From NCBI GenBank assembly GCA_964538625.1, contig CAZIGH010000028.1, positions 3,030 through 67,029 of the forward strand: a stretch of 64,000 nucleotides of DNA, given 5' to 3'. The first letter of the stretch is position 1. The number at the start of each line of letters is the position of its first letter. Below are positions 26,701 through 35,386 of this stretch, one piece after another. The translations under genes and the position numbers were made by a program. This DNA comes from JAEUHM01 sp964538625. Lineage in GTDB: Bacteria > Verrucomicrobiota > Verrucomicrobiia > Verrucomicrobiales > Verrucomicrobiaceae. Under the pieces are notes generated by a model. That model had not been told where the DNA came from. It made no database searches and worked only from the letters and a program-made list of their open reading frames with translations.

Positions 26701-29700
26701 ACGGGCACCGTTTACAACTTCGGCACCACCGCGAATGCGGATCGTGCACTCGGTACCGTTGGCGCAGGGGCCACCACGGCCGCCTTCGCTGCGTCATTCA
26801 CCAACTACACCGGCTCCACCATCACGGGAGGCAATGTGGAAATCGCATTCACCGCAGAACAATGGCGCCAAAACAACTCGGTTGCTGACGAAGTCTGGGC
26901 CTTTGAGTGGAAGATCGGCGGAAACGTCAACGACCTCACCGGTTGGAACGCAGCCACCGTGTATGACATCCATGAAATCCTCACTACCGCCGGTTCCGGG
27001 GCTGCCGTGGATGGCAACCTCCCCGCCAACCGGCAGGTGAAATCCCCCATCGCCTTCCCAGGACTCGCAGGCTGGGAGCCAGGTCAGACGCTGCACATCC
27101 GCTGGCGGGACACGGACGACACGGGGAACGATGCCGGCATGGCCATCGACGACTTCCAGTTGATCCTCTCCGGCATCGTGCCGCCACCGCCGAAGTTCTT
27201 CTGGGACATCAATGGCAGCACGGCGGGCGCTGGCGGCACACAGCCCAGCGGTGCCTGGGATGACACCGCCATGCACTGGAACAGCAGCTCCGCAGGCACT
27301 GCGCCTGCGGAAGCATGGGTAGCAGGCAACGACGCCACCTTCGCAGCTGGTACCGATGCCACCGGACTCTACACCGTCACCATGACAGGTGTTCAGGACA
27401 TCAGTGGGCTAGACTTTGAAGAAGGCGAAGTGCAGCTCACCGGCGGCCTCCTCCAGTTTGTGGACAGCTCGCCCACCATCAAAGTCGCAACGGGAGCCGC
27501 TGCGCGCATCGAGTCCGCCATTGCCAGCACTCACGGCCTCATCAAGCAAGGACCCGGCATCCTCCGCCTCCATGCTTCAAACAGCTTCACTGGGAACATC
27601 ACCATTGGTGGCGGCACACTCTCCATCTTCAGCAACAACGCCCTTGGCAACGCCGATAACGACATCGTGCTTGGCGGCGGCACGCTCGCCATCACCGCAC
27701 CCGTCACCCTGCCAGCCACGCGCGCCCTCACCGGGAGCGGCGTGCTCGCACCGGCAGCGGTCACCGAACTCACCATTGAGGCAGACCTCTCGCTCTCCGG
27801 TCTCACCATCGGAGGAGAAGGTTACGTCACTACGAACGGAGCGATCAACAGCCTTGGTGCCATCGGCTTCACCGCTGCGGGCACGCTCACGGGGAACCCC
27901 GCCAGCGTCGGCAACATCACTGCCAGCCACGCCAGTGGCACCGCCACCATCAACAACAACCTGAACTTCGGCAGCACGAATCGTGACATCGTCGTCTCCA
28001 ACGCCAGCGCCTTCCTGAACCTCACGGGCAGCCTCACGCTCACCGGAGGGGGTAACAACCGCATCATCAAAACCGGCGCAGGCACGCTCGCCCTCGGTGG
28101 CAGCAACACCGCGCTGAACAAAACCACGCTCGGCCTTCAAGCACTCACACCCACCCCGGGAGGAAAAATCATCATCGGCAACAAGGACGCCCTGGGCATC
28201 ACCCAGATGTTCTTCAACTATGGCACGCTGGAAGCCACCACCAACCTCACCGGCACCAACGCCCTGCCCATAGGACTGTCTATTGGCGGACGCACAGCCA
28301 GCCCCGTGGTGCTCCAGGGAGCGGACATGGAGTTCCTCGGAGACAATAACCTTTTCACCTTCACCGGAGCAACCGGACCCATCACCGTCATGGTGGAGAA
28401 CCACACTACGCTGGCAGGAGCCATCACCGGTGCGGATGGACCAACCATCGAAGGCATACAGCTTGGAGGTGCCGGCACGCTCACACTTGCAGGCAATCTC
28501 TCTGCCTTCACCGCCACGCTCAAACTGGTGGACACCGTAACGCTGGAGCTTAACACGCCCGTTCTGGGAGACACCTCCCTCACCGGCACCGTGGCAGATG
28601 TGCATGAACTCTCAGCGGACACCACGCTGGTCATCGGCACGCGTGGTACCACTTCGGAAGTAACGGTTTATGCAGGACTCAGCGGCGTCGCAGACTCCAT
28701 CATTCACTTCGACATCGCCGGCACCTCGCGCGGCAACCCCACAGCTGGCTATGATGCCCTCACCTTTGCAAAGAACAACAACGGCACCACGGACATCGCC
28801 GGACCCATCACCTTCGCCGGCAAGATCCTCGTGGACTTCATCAGTGGCTTCGTCCCAGCCGAGGGTCAGACCTTCGATCTTATCGACTGGGATCCGCTCG
28901 TGACTCCAGACTTCACTGGAGTGGACTTCTCAGACCTGCCCGCACTTCCGGCAGGCCTCGCCTGGGACACGGGGGACTTCGCCACCTCCGGCATCATCCG
29001 CATCAAGTCCATCATTCCCACTCTCAAGTTCGCCATCAACACGCAGGGTGTGAATGAAAGCGTAGGTAGCGTGCAGGTCGCCGTCACCATACTGCCCGCT
29101 CCCAATCTCAGCGCTGGTCAGATCGTCTCCGTCCCCTTCACCGTAGCGTCCAGCTCCACCGCCACGTCTGGCCTGGACTACACCATCAGCGCCTCGCCTC
29201 TGCGCTTTGGACCTGGAGAAACCACCAAGTTCATCACCATCAACGTAAGGCCTGACACGCTGAACGTGGGTGACTTCGGAGAAGCACTGAACGAGACCGT
29301 CATCGTCAACTTGGGCACTCCCACCCCAGCAGGCCTGGGTGGCGTGGTGGCGGGCACACCGGCTGAGCGGACCTACACACTCACTATCACCAACGATTAC
29401 CGCCCGGCCAACTTCTCGCTCGCTGTCCCCTCACTGGCCAGCCAGTCCAAAATCGTCAACACAGGTGCAGCGGTCGAGTTCAAAACCACACCCGTAGGCA
29501 GCCAGGTGCTGCGCCTTCAGTGGTTGAAAAACGGTGCCAACCTGGGCGCTGCCATCGTCCCCGTGGTCAGCGACACCGAGCAGACCTACAGCATCGCCTC
29601 CGCCACCCTGGCCAGCGCCGGTCAATACAGCGCCAGATCGACCAACCCCATCACCCCCCTGGGAGTCCTTACGCCCAACGCTGCTGAACTCGTGGTCGTG

Positions 29701-31737
29701 GAGCAGCTTGCCACCTACGCCGCGCCCCGCCTCACTCTGGGCAAGGAAGGCAGCAACTTCGTCCTCACCACCAATGCAGCCGGCAACGGACTCCAATACC
29801 GCTGGTACAAAAACGGGTCACCCATCCAGGACAGCGAAACCACCCTCTACTCCGGCATGGGGACCAGATCCCTCACCATCAAGGACCTCGTCACCGCAGA
29901 TGAAGGCATCTATCAGTGCCGGGTCACCTCCACGGTGCCTGCACTGACAGGTCAGTTCGCCGAAGGCACAGCGTTCAACGTGCGCACCGCCATTCTGCCC
30001 TCCATCACCACTGCCAGCTTCCCCATGGGCCGCCTTCCAGATGCCACCGTGGGAGCTGTTTACTACCCGCCGAATGGTTACGACATCCCCATCGCCAACG
30101 ATGCGGAAGGCAGGCAGACACCCACCACCTGGAGCGCCAGGAACCTTCCCGCCGGGCTAACCATCAACAGCTTTGGCGTCATCACCGGCAACCCCACCGT
30201 GGCCATCTCCACTGATACCACATACCCGAATGTCATCCTCACTGCCACCAACCCTGCGGGTTCCTTCACCGTCACCACCTCCATCGTGGTGCGTCCGCTG
30301 CGCGCGAATGCAGTGGGCACCTTCGTGGCAGTGGCAGGTCGCTCCGGAACGTTCGTTGGCAAGAATGGATCGCTCAATCTCGGGGCGCGCATTGACTTCA
30401 CCACTACCCTCACCGGTGCGGTGACTGGCAAGCTGTTCATCGGCACTACCGCCTACCCTCTGCCCAAGCTCCGTCTCAACAGCGCCAATCCGCTGCTGCC
30501 CACGCTCACCGCCGTCATCAAGCGCAAGGCCCCGCTGACCGAACTGACGGTGAATCTCACCATCGACTCCACCACCGCACTGGTGTCTGGCACACTCACG
30601 GATTCCGGCACTCTGTCCGCTCCAGCTACCACAGCCACCTTCAGCGGCTGGCGCAATGTCTGGAGCACCAAGGCGGTCAAGCTCACCAAGTGCGCCACCA
30701 CGCAGGGAGACGTGGCCGTGCAGACGAACTCCACCGTGCTTCTGAAGCCCGGCATGTTCGTCGTAGGACCCGGCATACCCATAGGAGCCAAGGTGGATAC
30801 CATCACAAACCCCACCAGCTTCAATCTCACCCTGCCCGCCACACTCACCAGCGCGGCTCCCACCGTCACCCTCACCGCAGACTTTGGCGCGAGAAACTTC
30901 GCCGGACTTTACAACGTCGTCTTTGAACTGCCCGCCACACCACCAGCTGGCGTGCCTCTGGGCAACGGCTTCGCCAGCTTCACCGTCGCAAACTCCGGCG
31001 CACTCACCGTCTCTGGCAAGACCTCCGACGGCCAAGCCATCTCCACCTCCACCTTCGTGGGGCCGAACGGGCAAATCATCCTCTACCGTCAGCTCTACGC
31101 CACCGCCGAGAAAGGTTCGCTCGTGGGAGACATGGACATCGATATGGGCACCGCACCTGACTTCAGCGATAACGTGTTGGACGGCGGCTCAGTGAGCTGG
31201 ATGCGCCCAGCGGATCCCGGCGCTACTGCCCGCACCTACAAGGCAGGCTTTGCCGCCTTTGACCTCACCCCTATCGGCGGGCGCTACGTGGCACCCACCG
31301 GCAGCAACCTCATTCTGGGTCTCACAGCTCCAGGTGGAACCGCCACCTTGCAGTTCAACGAAGGCGGCATCTCTGTCCGCAACAATCCGGCTCCCCTTCC
31401 ACCTGCACCCAATGCAAGCCTCACCGTGGACGCACTCAACAAACTGACCATGAACCCTGGGACCACGACGACCATCGTGAACTCCGCCAATGTGGCCAAG
31501 CTCGGCAGGTTCAACGGCAAGTTTGTGCTGACGGACGACAACCCGCGCACTACGCCCCCCATCACGCCGCTGGTCGTCACACGTCCCGTCAACTACGAAG
31601 GCATCATCATCAAGCAGGGAACTCAGTGGGTGGGCTACGGCTACTTCCTTCTGCCCGCACTGCCGACGGACGTCCCGCTCACGACCACCACCTCCTCCCC
31701 CATCCTGTCCGGACAGGTAGTGTTTGAGAAGCAATAG
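23779..31737 (+). CDS. Giant exported surface protein with YDG/MBG, PATR, Calx-beta and Ig modules
   Basis: A 2652-aa Thr/Ser/Gly-rich protein. A signal sequence lies in residues 1-36 (FATLFCWVGAVQG). ENFDSMGT near residue 46 and ENFNSMGT near 926 mark two copies of one domain type. Residues 255-542 and 543-about 900 are two related composite units: a TTYGT...PAGFEVST domain, a KALTITG..KVY(N/D)G YDG repeat and an MBG-type segment. Autotransporter-associated strand repeats (LIKQGPGILRL, IIKTGAGTLALGG) fall near 1252-1590. A Calx-beta domain is near 1750-1860, two Ig-like domains near 1885-2070 and a putative-Ig domain (WSARNLPAGLTINSFGVITG) near 2095-2175. No autotransporter barrel, LPXTG or PEP-CTERM tail is seen. 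Likely adhesion or matrix role. Confidence 0.88.
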   Translation: MKTYSPLKPSGLPRQLSRLQSIVFATLFCWVGAVQGQLSIPSIGTPVTENFDSMGTAAAATLPTGFKVSDAADSISWTTGLSSTSLAYGTTGTGVVTSTSGGGTINWANGVTGTATDRSLGFLNTGSFTSARSVILALTNNTGTTIAGLSINFDYEKSRSGSRAFNWTFFHGSTASPATSAPAGDQSYPADANNTTISNPPLSTSKSVTLTGLSIANGSTYYLRWTFAGVGGSSNGQGIGIDNLSITASASGPVPTIDVTGTATAFTTTYGTASASQSFTVTGTDLTADITATAPAGFEVSTDNIAFGGTATFAESGGSASGTLYVRLKADAPVTGTYNAVNVALTSTGATTKNVTTTATGNSVAAKALTITGLTGSNKVYNGNTTASFTGTPEYAGLENSETFTVTGTGTATFADAAVGTGKTITVTGFTPPSSNYTLTQPTLTADITPAPLTITADDVVKTFGDTLTGGPGSTAFTTSALVGSETVGTVTITYGAGADAMDPPGLYVGSVTPSAATGGTFTASNYDITYEAGDLTVSNTPVINLTGTLGAVNTTYGTPSATPTSFTASGSALTGNLTVTPPAGFEVSTSISSGYATSITLTPTSGSVPATTIYVRLSATTPFGTYSGDVTVSGGGADPKTIATTASSVSKKALTITGVSAENKVYDGGTSATLTGTPTLVGVEAPDVGNVSVSGTPTATFATSGVASGIAVTVAGYTLTGSAEANYTLTQPTGLTANITQAPLTISGAAVTTRPYDTTTAAVITGTLSGVIGMDDVTLNGTGTFADPNAGTGIPVTSTSTLAGAAAGNYSLTQPTGLTGEITKASQTITFPTLPVKTTADAPFALTATASSGLPVSYSSTVLAVATVAGSTVTLGGEGVTQIVATQAGDSNYHAASSVSRALVVTPAGAPNAIYLTGNGTYAENFNSMGTGTPTYPTGWTGYKVAGSGTLAIGATITSATTPAFTTNNGSGTTGTVYNFGTTANADRALGTVGAGATTAAFAASFTNYTGSTITGGNVEIAFTAEQWRQNNSVADEVWAFEWKIGGNVNDLTGWNAATVYDIHEILTTAGSGAAVDGNLPANRQVKSPIAFPGLAGWEPGQTLHIRWRDTDDTGNDAGMAIDDFQLILSGIVPPPPKFFWDINGSTAGAGGTQPSGAWDDTAMHWNSSSAGTAPAEAWVAGNDATFAAGTDATGLYTVTMTGVQDISGLDFEEGEVQLTGGLLQFVDSSPTIKVATGAAARIESAIASTHGLIKQGPGILRLHASNSFTGNITIGGGTLSIFSNNALGNADNDIVLGGGTLAITAPVTLPATRALTGSGVLAPAAVTELTIEADLSLSGLTIGGEGYVTTNGAINSLGAIGFTAAGTLTGNPASVGNITASHASGTATINNNLNFGSTNRDIVVSNASAFLNLTGSLTLTGGGNNRIIKTGAGTLALGGSNTALNKTTLGLQALTPTPGGKIIIGNKDALGITQMFFNYGTLEATTNLTGTNALPIGLSIGGRTASPVVLQGADMEFLGDNNLFTFTGATGPITVMVENHTTLAGAITGADGPTIEGIQLGGAGTLTLAGNLSAFTATLKLVDTVTLELNTPVLGDTSLTGTVADVHELSADTTLVIGTRGTTSEVTVYAGLSGVADSIIHFDIAGTSRGNPTAGYDALTFAKNNNGTTDIAGPITFAGKILVDFISGFVPAEGQTFDLIDWDPLVTPDFTGVDFSDLPALPAGLAWDTGDFATSGIIRIKSIIPTLKFAINTQGVNESVGSVQVAVTILPAPNLSAGQIVSVPFTVASSSTATSGLDYTISASPLRFGPGETTKFITINVRPDTLNVGDFGEALNETVIVNLGTPTPAGLGGVVAGTPAERTYTLTITNDYRPANFSLAVPSLASQSKIVNTGAAVEFKTTPVGSQVLRLQWLKNGANLGAAIVPVVSDTEQTYSIASATLASAGQYSARSTNPITPLGVLTPNAAELVVVEQLATYAAPRLTLGKEGSNFVLTTNAAGNGLQYRWYKNGSPIQDSETTLYSGMGTRSLTIKDLVTADEGIYQCRVTSTVPALTGQFAEGTAFNVRTAILPSITTASFPMGRLPDATVGAVYYPPNGYDIPIANDAEGRQTPTTWSARNLPAGLTINSFGVITGNPTVAISTDTTYPNVILTATNPAGSFTVTTSIVVRPLRANAVGTFVAVAGRSGTFVGKNGSLNLGARIDFTTTLTGAVTGKLFIGTTAYPLPKLRLNSANPLLPTLTAVIKRKAPLTELTVNLTIDSTTALVSGTLTDSGTLSAPATTATFSGWRNVWSTKAVKLTKCATTQGDVAVQTNSTVLLKPGMFVVGPGIPIGAKVDTITNPTSFNLTLPATLTSAAPTVTLTADFGARNFAGLYNVVFELPATPPAGVPLGNGFASFTVANSGALTVSGKTSDGQAISTSTFVGPNGQIILYRQLYATAEKGSLVGDMDIDMGTAPDFSDNVLDGGSVSWMRPADPGATARTYKAGFAAFDLTPIGGRYVAPTGSNLILGLTAPGGTATLQFNEGGISVRNNPAPLPPAPNASLTVDALNKLTMNPGTTTTIVNSANVAKLGRFNGKFVLTDDNPRTTPPITPLVVTRPVNYEGIIIKQGTQWVGYGYFLLPALPTDVPLTTTTSSPILSGQVVFEKQ

Positions 31738-31767
31738 CTGAGCGGCGGCACTAAAGAGAAACACATC

Positions 31768-31805
31768 CGTGTGTTGCAGGTCAGCACGCCTGCAACACAC
31801 GTTTT
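31768..31805 (+). terminator. Rho-independent terminator of the giant gene
   Basis: A perfect 13-bp stem (31768-31780 with 31789-31801), 8-base loop and TTTT. It lies 30 bp after the giant-gene stop. It is also between convergent genes, so the ABC-F gene may share it. Confidence 0.85.
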
Positions 31806-31856
31806 GCCTTCCGATTCAGGGGTACCAAGTCACCAAGACATCACAGGCTTGTCGTC

Positions 31857-33743
31857 TCACGCTGCGGTTTCACATCTGGCCTTGATCTCCTCAAGCTCCG
31901 CCCAACGGGCAAAGTGGTTCTCAAGCTCTTTGCGTTTCGCCTCAAGGTTGTCGAGATAAGCCTGTGTGCCAGAGCCGAGTTTGGCATACAGCTCCGGATT
32001 GTTGAGTTCTGCTTCCAGGGTGGCTATTTCCGTTTCGAGCGCGGCGATGGTGGACTCCAGCTCGGCGAGTTCACGGGCTTCCCTTTGACTGAACTTTCGC
32101 GGCTTTTCCGTGGTGCTGGCCGGTCTGGATTTCTTCACCGGCGCGCTGACCAGTGCCGCTTCAGCGGCAGCCTGAGCAGCACGCTTCTCCTGATAGTAGC
32201 TGTAGTTGCCCGCGCAGAGATGGATGCGGCCATGACCTTCAAAGGCGATGACGCGGTCGCAAACACGGTCCAGGAAGTAGCGGTCGTGACTCACCACAAG
32301 CACACAGCCCTTGAAGGCGAGGATGGCCTCCTCCAGCACACGCATGGTCTGAAGATCCAGGTCGTTGGTCGGCTCATCCAGGATGAGGAAGTTCCCACCC
32401 CTGCGGAGGATTTTTGCCAGCAGGACACGGCTCTGCTCGCCCCCCGATAGCTCACGAACCCGCATGGTGACGCGCTCATCCGTGAAGAGGAAACGCTTCA
32501 GATACGTGCGCACATGAAGCTTCTCCTCGCCAAAGCTGACGAACTCCGACTTGCCTGCCACTTCCTCCATGACGCTGTTCTCCGGATGGAGCAGAAGACG
32601 CTGCTGGTCCACGTAGTTGAACATGGTGCGTTTGCCAATGGTGACCGTTCCCTCGTCCGGCTCACGTTCTCCCATGAGCAGGCGCAGCAGCGTGGTCTTG
32701 CCAAGGCCGTTGCGGCCGATGATGCCTGTGCAGGTGCCAGGTTCAAAGCTCAGATCCAGGTGACTGAAGAGCCAGCGTTCATCGATGCGGGCACCGAGAT
32801 TGACCGCATCAATCACCGTATTCGCCAGCGGCGGCGCAGGCGGAATGAGGAGATCCATCACCAAATCCTCCTCCGGTGCCTCAATGGCGCTTACTCGTTC
32901 AAACTCATCCAGGCGCGTGCGTGCCTTGCTCCGCTGTGCCTTTACCCCGGCACGGACAAACTCCAGCTCATGCCTCAGATAAGCCTGCCGCCGACGCTCA
33001 GTGTTGGCCTCCACGCTTTCACGCAATGCCTTGCTCTCAAGGTAGGCCGTGTAGTTCCCCTGGTGGCTGTAAATGCGAGCGTCATCGATCTCGATGATCC
33101 GCGTGGCGATGTGATCCAGAAAGTAGCGGTCATGCGTGACGAACAGCACGGCCCCTCGAAACTCTCTGAGAAACTGCTCAAGCCACTCGATGGACTCCGC
33201 ATCCAGGTGGTTGGTGGGCTCATCCAGCAGCAGGAGGTCCGGCTGAGAAACCAGCGCCCGCGCCAGCGCCACGCGCCGTTTCTCCCCGCCAGAGAGTCCA
33301 GTTACGATCCGGTCCGGAGGGGGAAGCCCAAGCTGGTTCATCGCAGTGCTGATGCGAGTCTCCAGCCCCCAGCCGTCGTGCATCTGAATCTCATGCAGCA
33401 GCGCCGCCTCTTGATCCCCCTTCACCTCGCCTGACTCATAGCGGCGGATCATTTCCAGCAGCACCTGAGCCCCGGCCCGCACGTTCTCGACCACGGTTGC
33501 CTGCTCGTCCAGGATGAACTCCTGTGACAGGTAGCCGACCATGAGTCCACTGCGACGGGCCACCGTGCCGCTGTCTGGCTGCTCCTCGCCCGCGATGATG
33601 CGCATGAGACTGGTCTTTCCGGAGCCGTTGCGCCCCACCAGCCCGAGCTTTTCCCCTTCATGAATGGCCATTGCAGCATCATTGAACACCTGCTGGAGGC
33701 TAAACTGAAGGCGGAGGTCTTTGACGGAGATGAGGGCGGACAT
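31857..33743 (-). CDS. ABC-F ATPase, Uup-like
   Basis: A 628-aa soluble protein with two ABC ATPase domains and no membrane segments, the ABC-F layout of ribosome-associated factors. Domain 1 has Walker A GRNGSGKTS (37-45), signature LSGGEKRR and LLLLDEPTNHLD; domain 2 has GRNGLGKTT, LSGGEQSR and LILDEPTNDLD. A long charged linker (RHELEFVRAGVKAQRSKAR) separates them. A C-terminal coiled coil (ELAELESTIAALETEIATLEAEL) is characteristic of Uup, which binds DNA and ribosomes. The start is the ATG at 33743. It stands alone, convergent with the giant gene. Confidence 0.93.
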   Translation of the reverse strand: MSALISVKDLRLQFSLQQVFNDAAMAIHEGEKLGLVGRNGSGKTSLMRIIAGEEQPDSGTVARRSGLMVGYLSQEFILDEQATVVENVRAGAQVLLEMIRRYESGEVKGDQEAALLHEIQMHDGWGLETRISTAMNQLGLPPPDRIVTGLSGGEKRRVALARALVSQPDLLLLDEPTNHLDAESIEWLEQFLREFRGAVLFVTHDRYFLDHIATRIIEIDDARIYSHQGNYTAYLESKALRESVEANTERRRQAYLRHELEFVRAGVKAQRSKARTRLDEFERVSAIEAPEEDLVMDLLIPPAPPLANTVIDAVNLGARIDERWLFSHLDLSFEPGTCTGIIGRNGLGKTTLLRLLMGEREPDEGTVTIGKRTMFNYVDQQRLLLHPENSVMEEVAGKSEFVSFGEEKLHVRTYLKRFLFTDERVTMRVRELSGGEQSRVLLAKILRRGGNFLILDEPTNDLDLQTMRVLEEAILAFKGCVLVVSHDRYFLDRVCDRVIAFEGHGRIHLCAGNYSYYQEKRAAQAAAEAALVSAPVKKSRPASTTEKPRKFSQREARELAELESTIAALETEIATLEAELNNPELYAKLGSGTQAYLDNLEAKRKELENHFARWAELEEIKARCETAA

Positions 33744-33820
33744 ACGGGGGCCGCCAACTAGGGAGTGAAAACGGACGAGTGAAAAGAGAAAAGGGGGCGA
33801 ATGACTCGGCGACGAGATGG

Positions 33821-35314
33821 CTATTTGGCCTTGGCCTTGCGTTTGCCTGGTGAATCACTTGGGGGACGTGCCTCCGGCTGTTGGGCGAGCAGTTTGCGAA
33901 GTCGGGCGACGACTTCAGGCTGCGCCTCCGCAAGGTTGCGCGTCTCCTCCGGGTCCACCTCGTAGTCATAAAGCTCCAGGATGGACTCCTCAGGCGGTGC
34001 GCCCGGCTTTTTCCATTCCACAAGCCGATGCCTCTCTGTGCGGATGGCGCGCCCCAGCAGGGCGTCCCTGGGGAAGCAGTGCGTGGCGTGGTCCCGCACG
34101 CGGAGCGCGGGGTCTCGCAGCACAGGGACTAGGCTTACACCATCCAGCGGCTGCGGAGGGGCCGGTTTGGGCAGTCCGGCAAGCTCGACGAGCGTGGGAT
34201 ACACATCCACTGTCTCCGCAGGTTGCCTGGTGCTGCTACCGGGCGCTGCCACTCCCGGCGCTACGATGACGAGTGGGATGCGATTCGCCTGCTCATAGTT
34301 CGTGTGCTTGGTCCACATGCCATGGTCTCCAAGGTGCCAACCATGGTCTCCCCACAGGACGATGAGCGTGTTTTCAGAAAGCTTCAGCTTGTCCAGCTCA
34401 TCCATCACACGACCTACCTGGGCATCGACAAAACTCACCGCCGCGTAGTAACCATGAATCAAGTGCCGGGCCAGGTCTGCGGACACGGCTCCCTCTTCAG
34501 GTACGGGTTCATACTGGTTCAGCTCACCTGTGGTCTTGCCTGCAAACTCCGGCGCCGCGTCCGGTGGCGTGTGGCGGGAAGGTTGCGGAAGCTTCTGTGG
34601 ATCATGCATGTCCCAGTACCTCTTCGGAGCCGTGAAGGGAAGATGCGGCTTCACAAAACCCAACGCCAGAAAGAAGGGCCGGTCTGCATTCAGCCGTGAG
34701 GCCCTGAGCCGCTCGATGCCCAGATCGGCTATGCGGCCATCTGCATAAGCATTGTCAGGTACATCGCTCGACTCCGTGGCGGCACCGCGCGGCAGTGCAC
34801 GGATGTTTCCCAGCTGCTGGTTGGTGAAAAAGGCCTCCTCCCTCGTGAGCTGGCCGTTGGCGGAGTTCTTTGGATCCAGATACTCCACCACTTTGTCCTT
34901 GATGGTGGGTACACTCCATGAGCGCTCATCATCGTGGTTGCCATGGCCGGTATGGAAGAGCTTGCCGATGGCTTGCGCTTGCCAGCCGTGCTGCATGAAA
35001 TACTGCGGCATCGTGACCGCATTCGGCACCGCATCGCGGAAGTTCCGGCTTAGATTGTAGATGCCTAATGAGGTGGAGCGCGAGCCCAGGAACAGATTGT
35101 TGCGCGACGGTGCGCACACAGCCTGGTTGCAATAGGCTAGGTCAAAACGCATTCCGCGGGAGGCAAGCCGGTCGAGATGCGGTGTCCGGGCATGAGTATC
35201 ACCATAACAACCAAGTGCAGGCTTGAGATCGTCCACGCAAATGAGCAGCACATTCGGACGCGCTCCGAGCACCAAACCAGCGGAAAGAAAGAGAAAGAAC
35301 AGGGTCCTGATCAC
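33821..35314 (-). CDS. Exported sulfatase, iduronate-2-sulfatase type
   Basis: A 497-aa formylglycine sulfatase. A signal peptide (LFFLFLSAGLVLGA) is followed by NVLLICVDDLKPALGCYGD with metal-binding Asp28/Asp29, the CAPSR signature at 67-71 whose Cys67 is converted to formylglycine, and GKLFHTGH. VDAQVGRVMDELD, WGDHGWHLGDHGMW and the C-terminal tail are typical of iduronate-sulfatase-like members abundant in PVC bacteria. The tail is Lys/Arg-rich (SPGKRKAKAK). The start is a GTG at 35314. It would remove sulfate from glycans outside the cytoplasm; no sulfatase-maturing enzyme is encoded in this window. Confidence 0.92.
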   Translation of the reverse strand: MIRTLFFLFLSAGLVLGARPNVLLICVDDLKPALGCYGDTHARTPHLDRLASRGMRFDLAYCNQAVCAPSRNNLFLGSRSTSLGIYNLSRNFRDAVPNAVTMPQYFMQHGWQAQAIGKLFHTGHGNHDDERSWSVPTIKDKVVEYLDPKNSANGQLTREEAFFTNQQLGNIRALPRGAATESSDVPDNAYADGRIADLGIERLRASRLNADRPFFLALGFVKPHLPFTAPKRYWDMHDPQKLPQPSRHTPPDAAPEFAGKTTGELNQYEPVPEEGAVSADLARHLIHGYYAAVSFVDAQVGRVMDELDKLKLSENTLIVLWGDHGWHLGDHGMWTKHTNYEQANRIPLVIVAPGVAAPGSSTRQPAETVDVYPTLVELAGLPKPAPPQPLDGVSLVPVLRDPALRVRDHATHCFPRDALLGRAIRTERHRLVEWKKPGAPPEESILELYDYEVDPEETRNLAEAQPEVVARLRKLLAQQPEARPPSDSPGKRKAKAK

Positions 35315-35386
35315 AAACTAAGAAACGCGCCCGCCTGCTGTGGCTTGCGCCGTGGCTCCTCCATGGCCTATCGAAGAACCACATTC

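Noticed and set aside
25459..31800. Several long minus-strand frames under the giant gene (for example 27577-28605)
   Set aside because: They are antisense to a repetitive Thr/Gly-rich coding sequence whose codon bias leaves the opposite strand free of stops.
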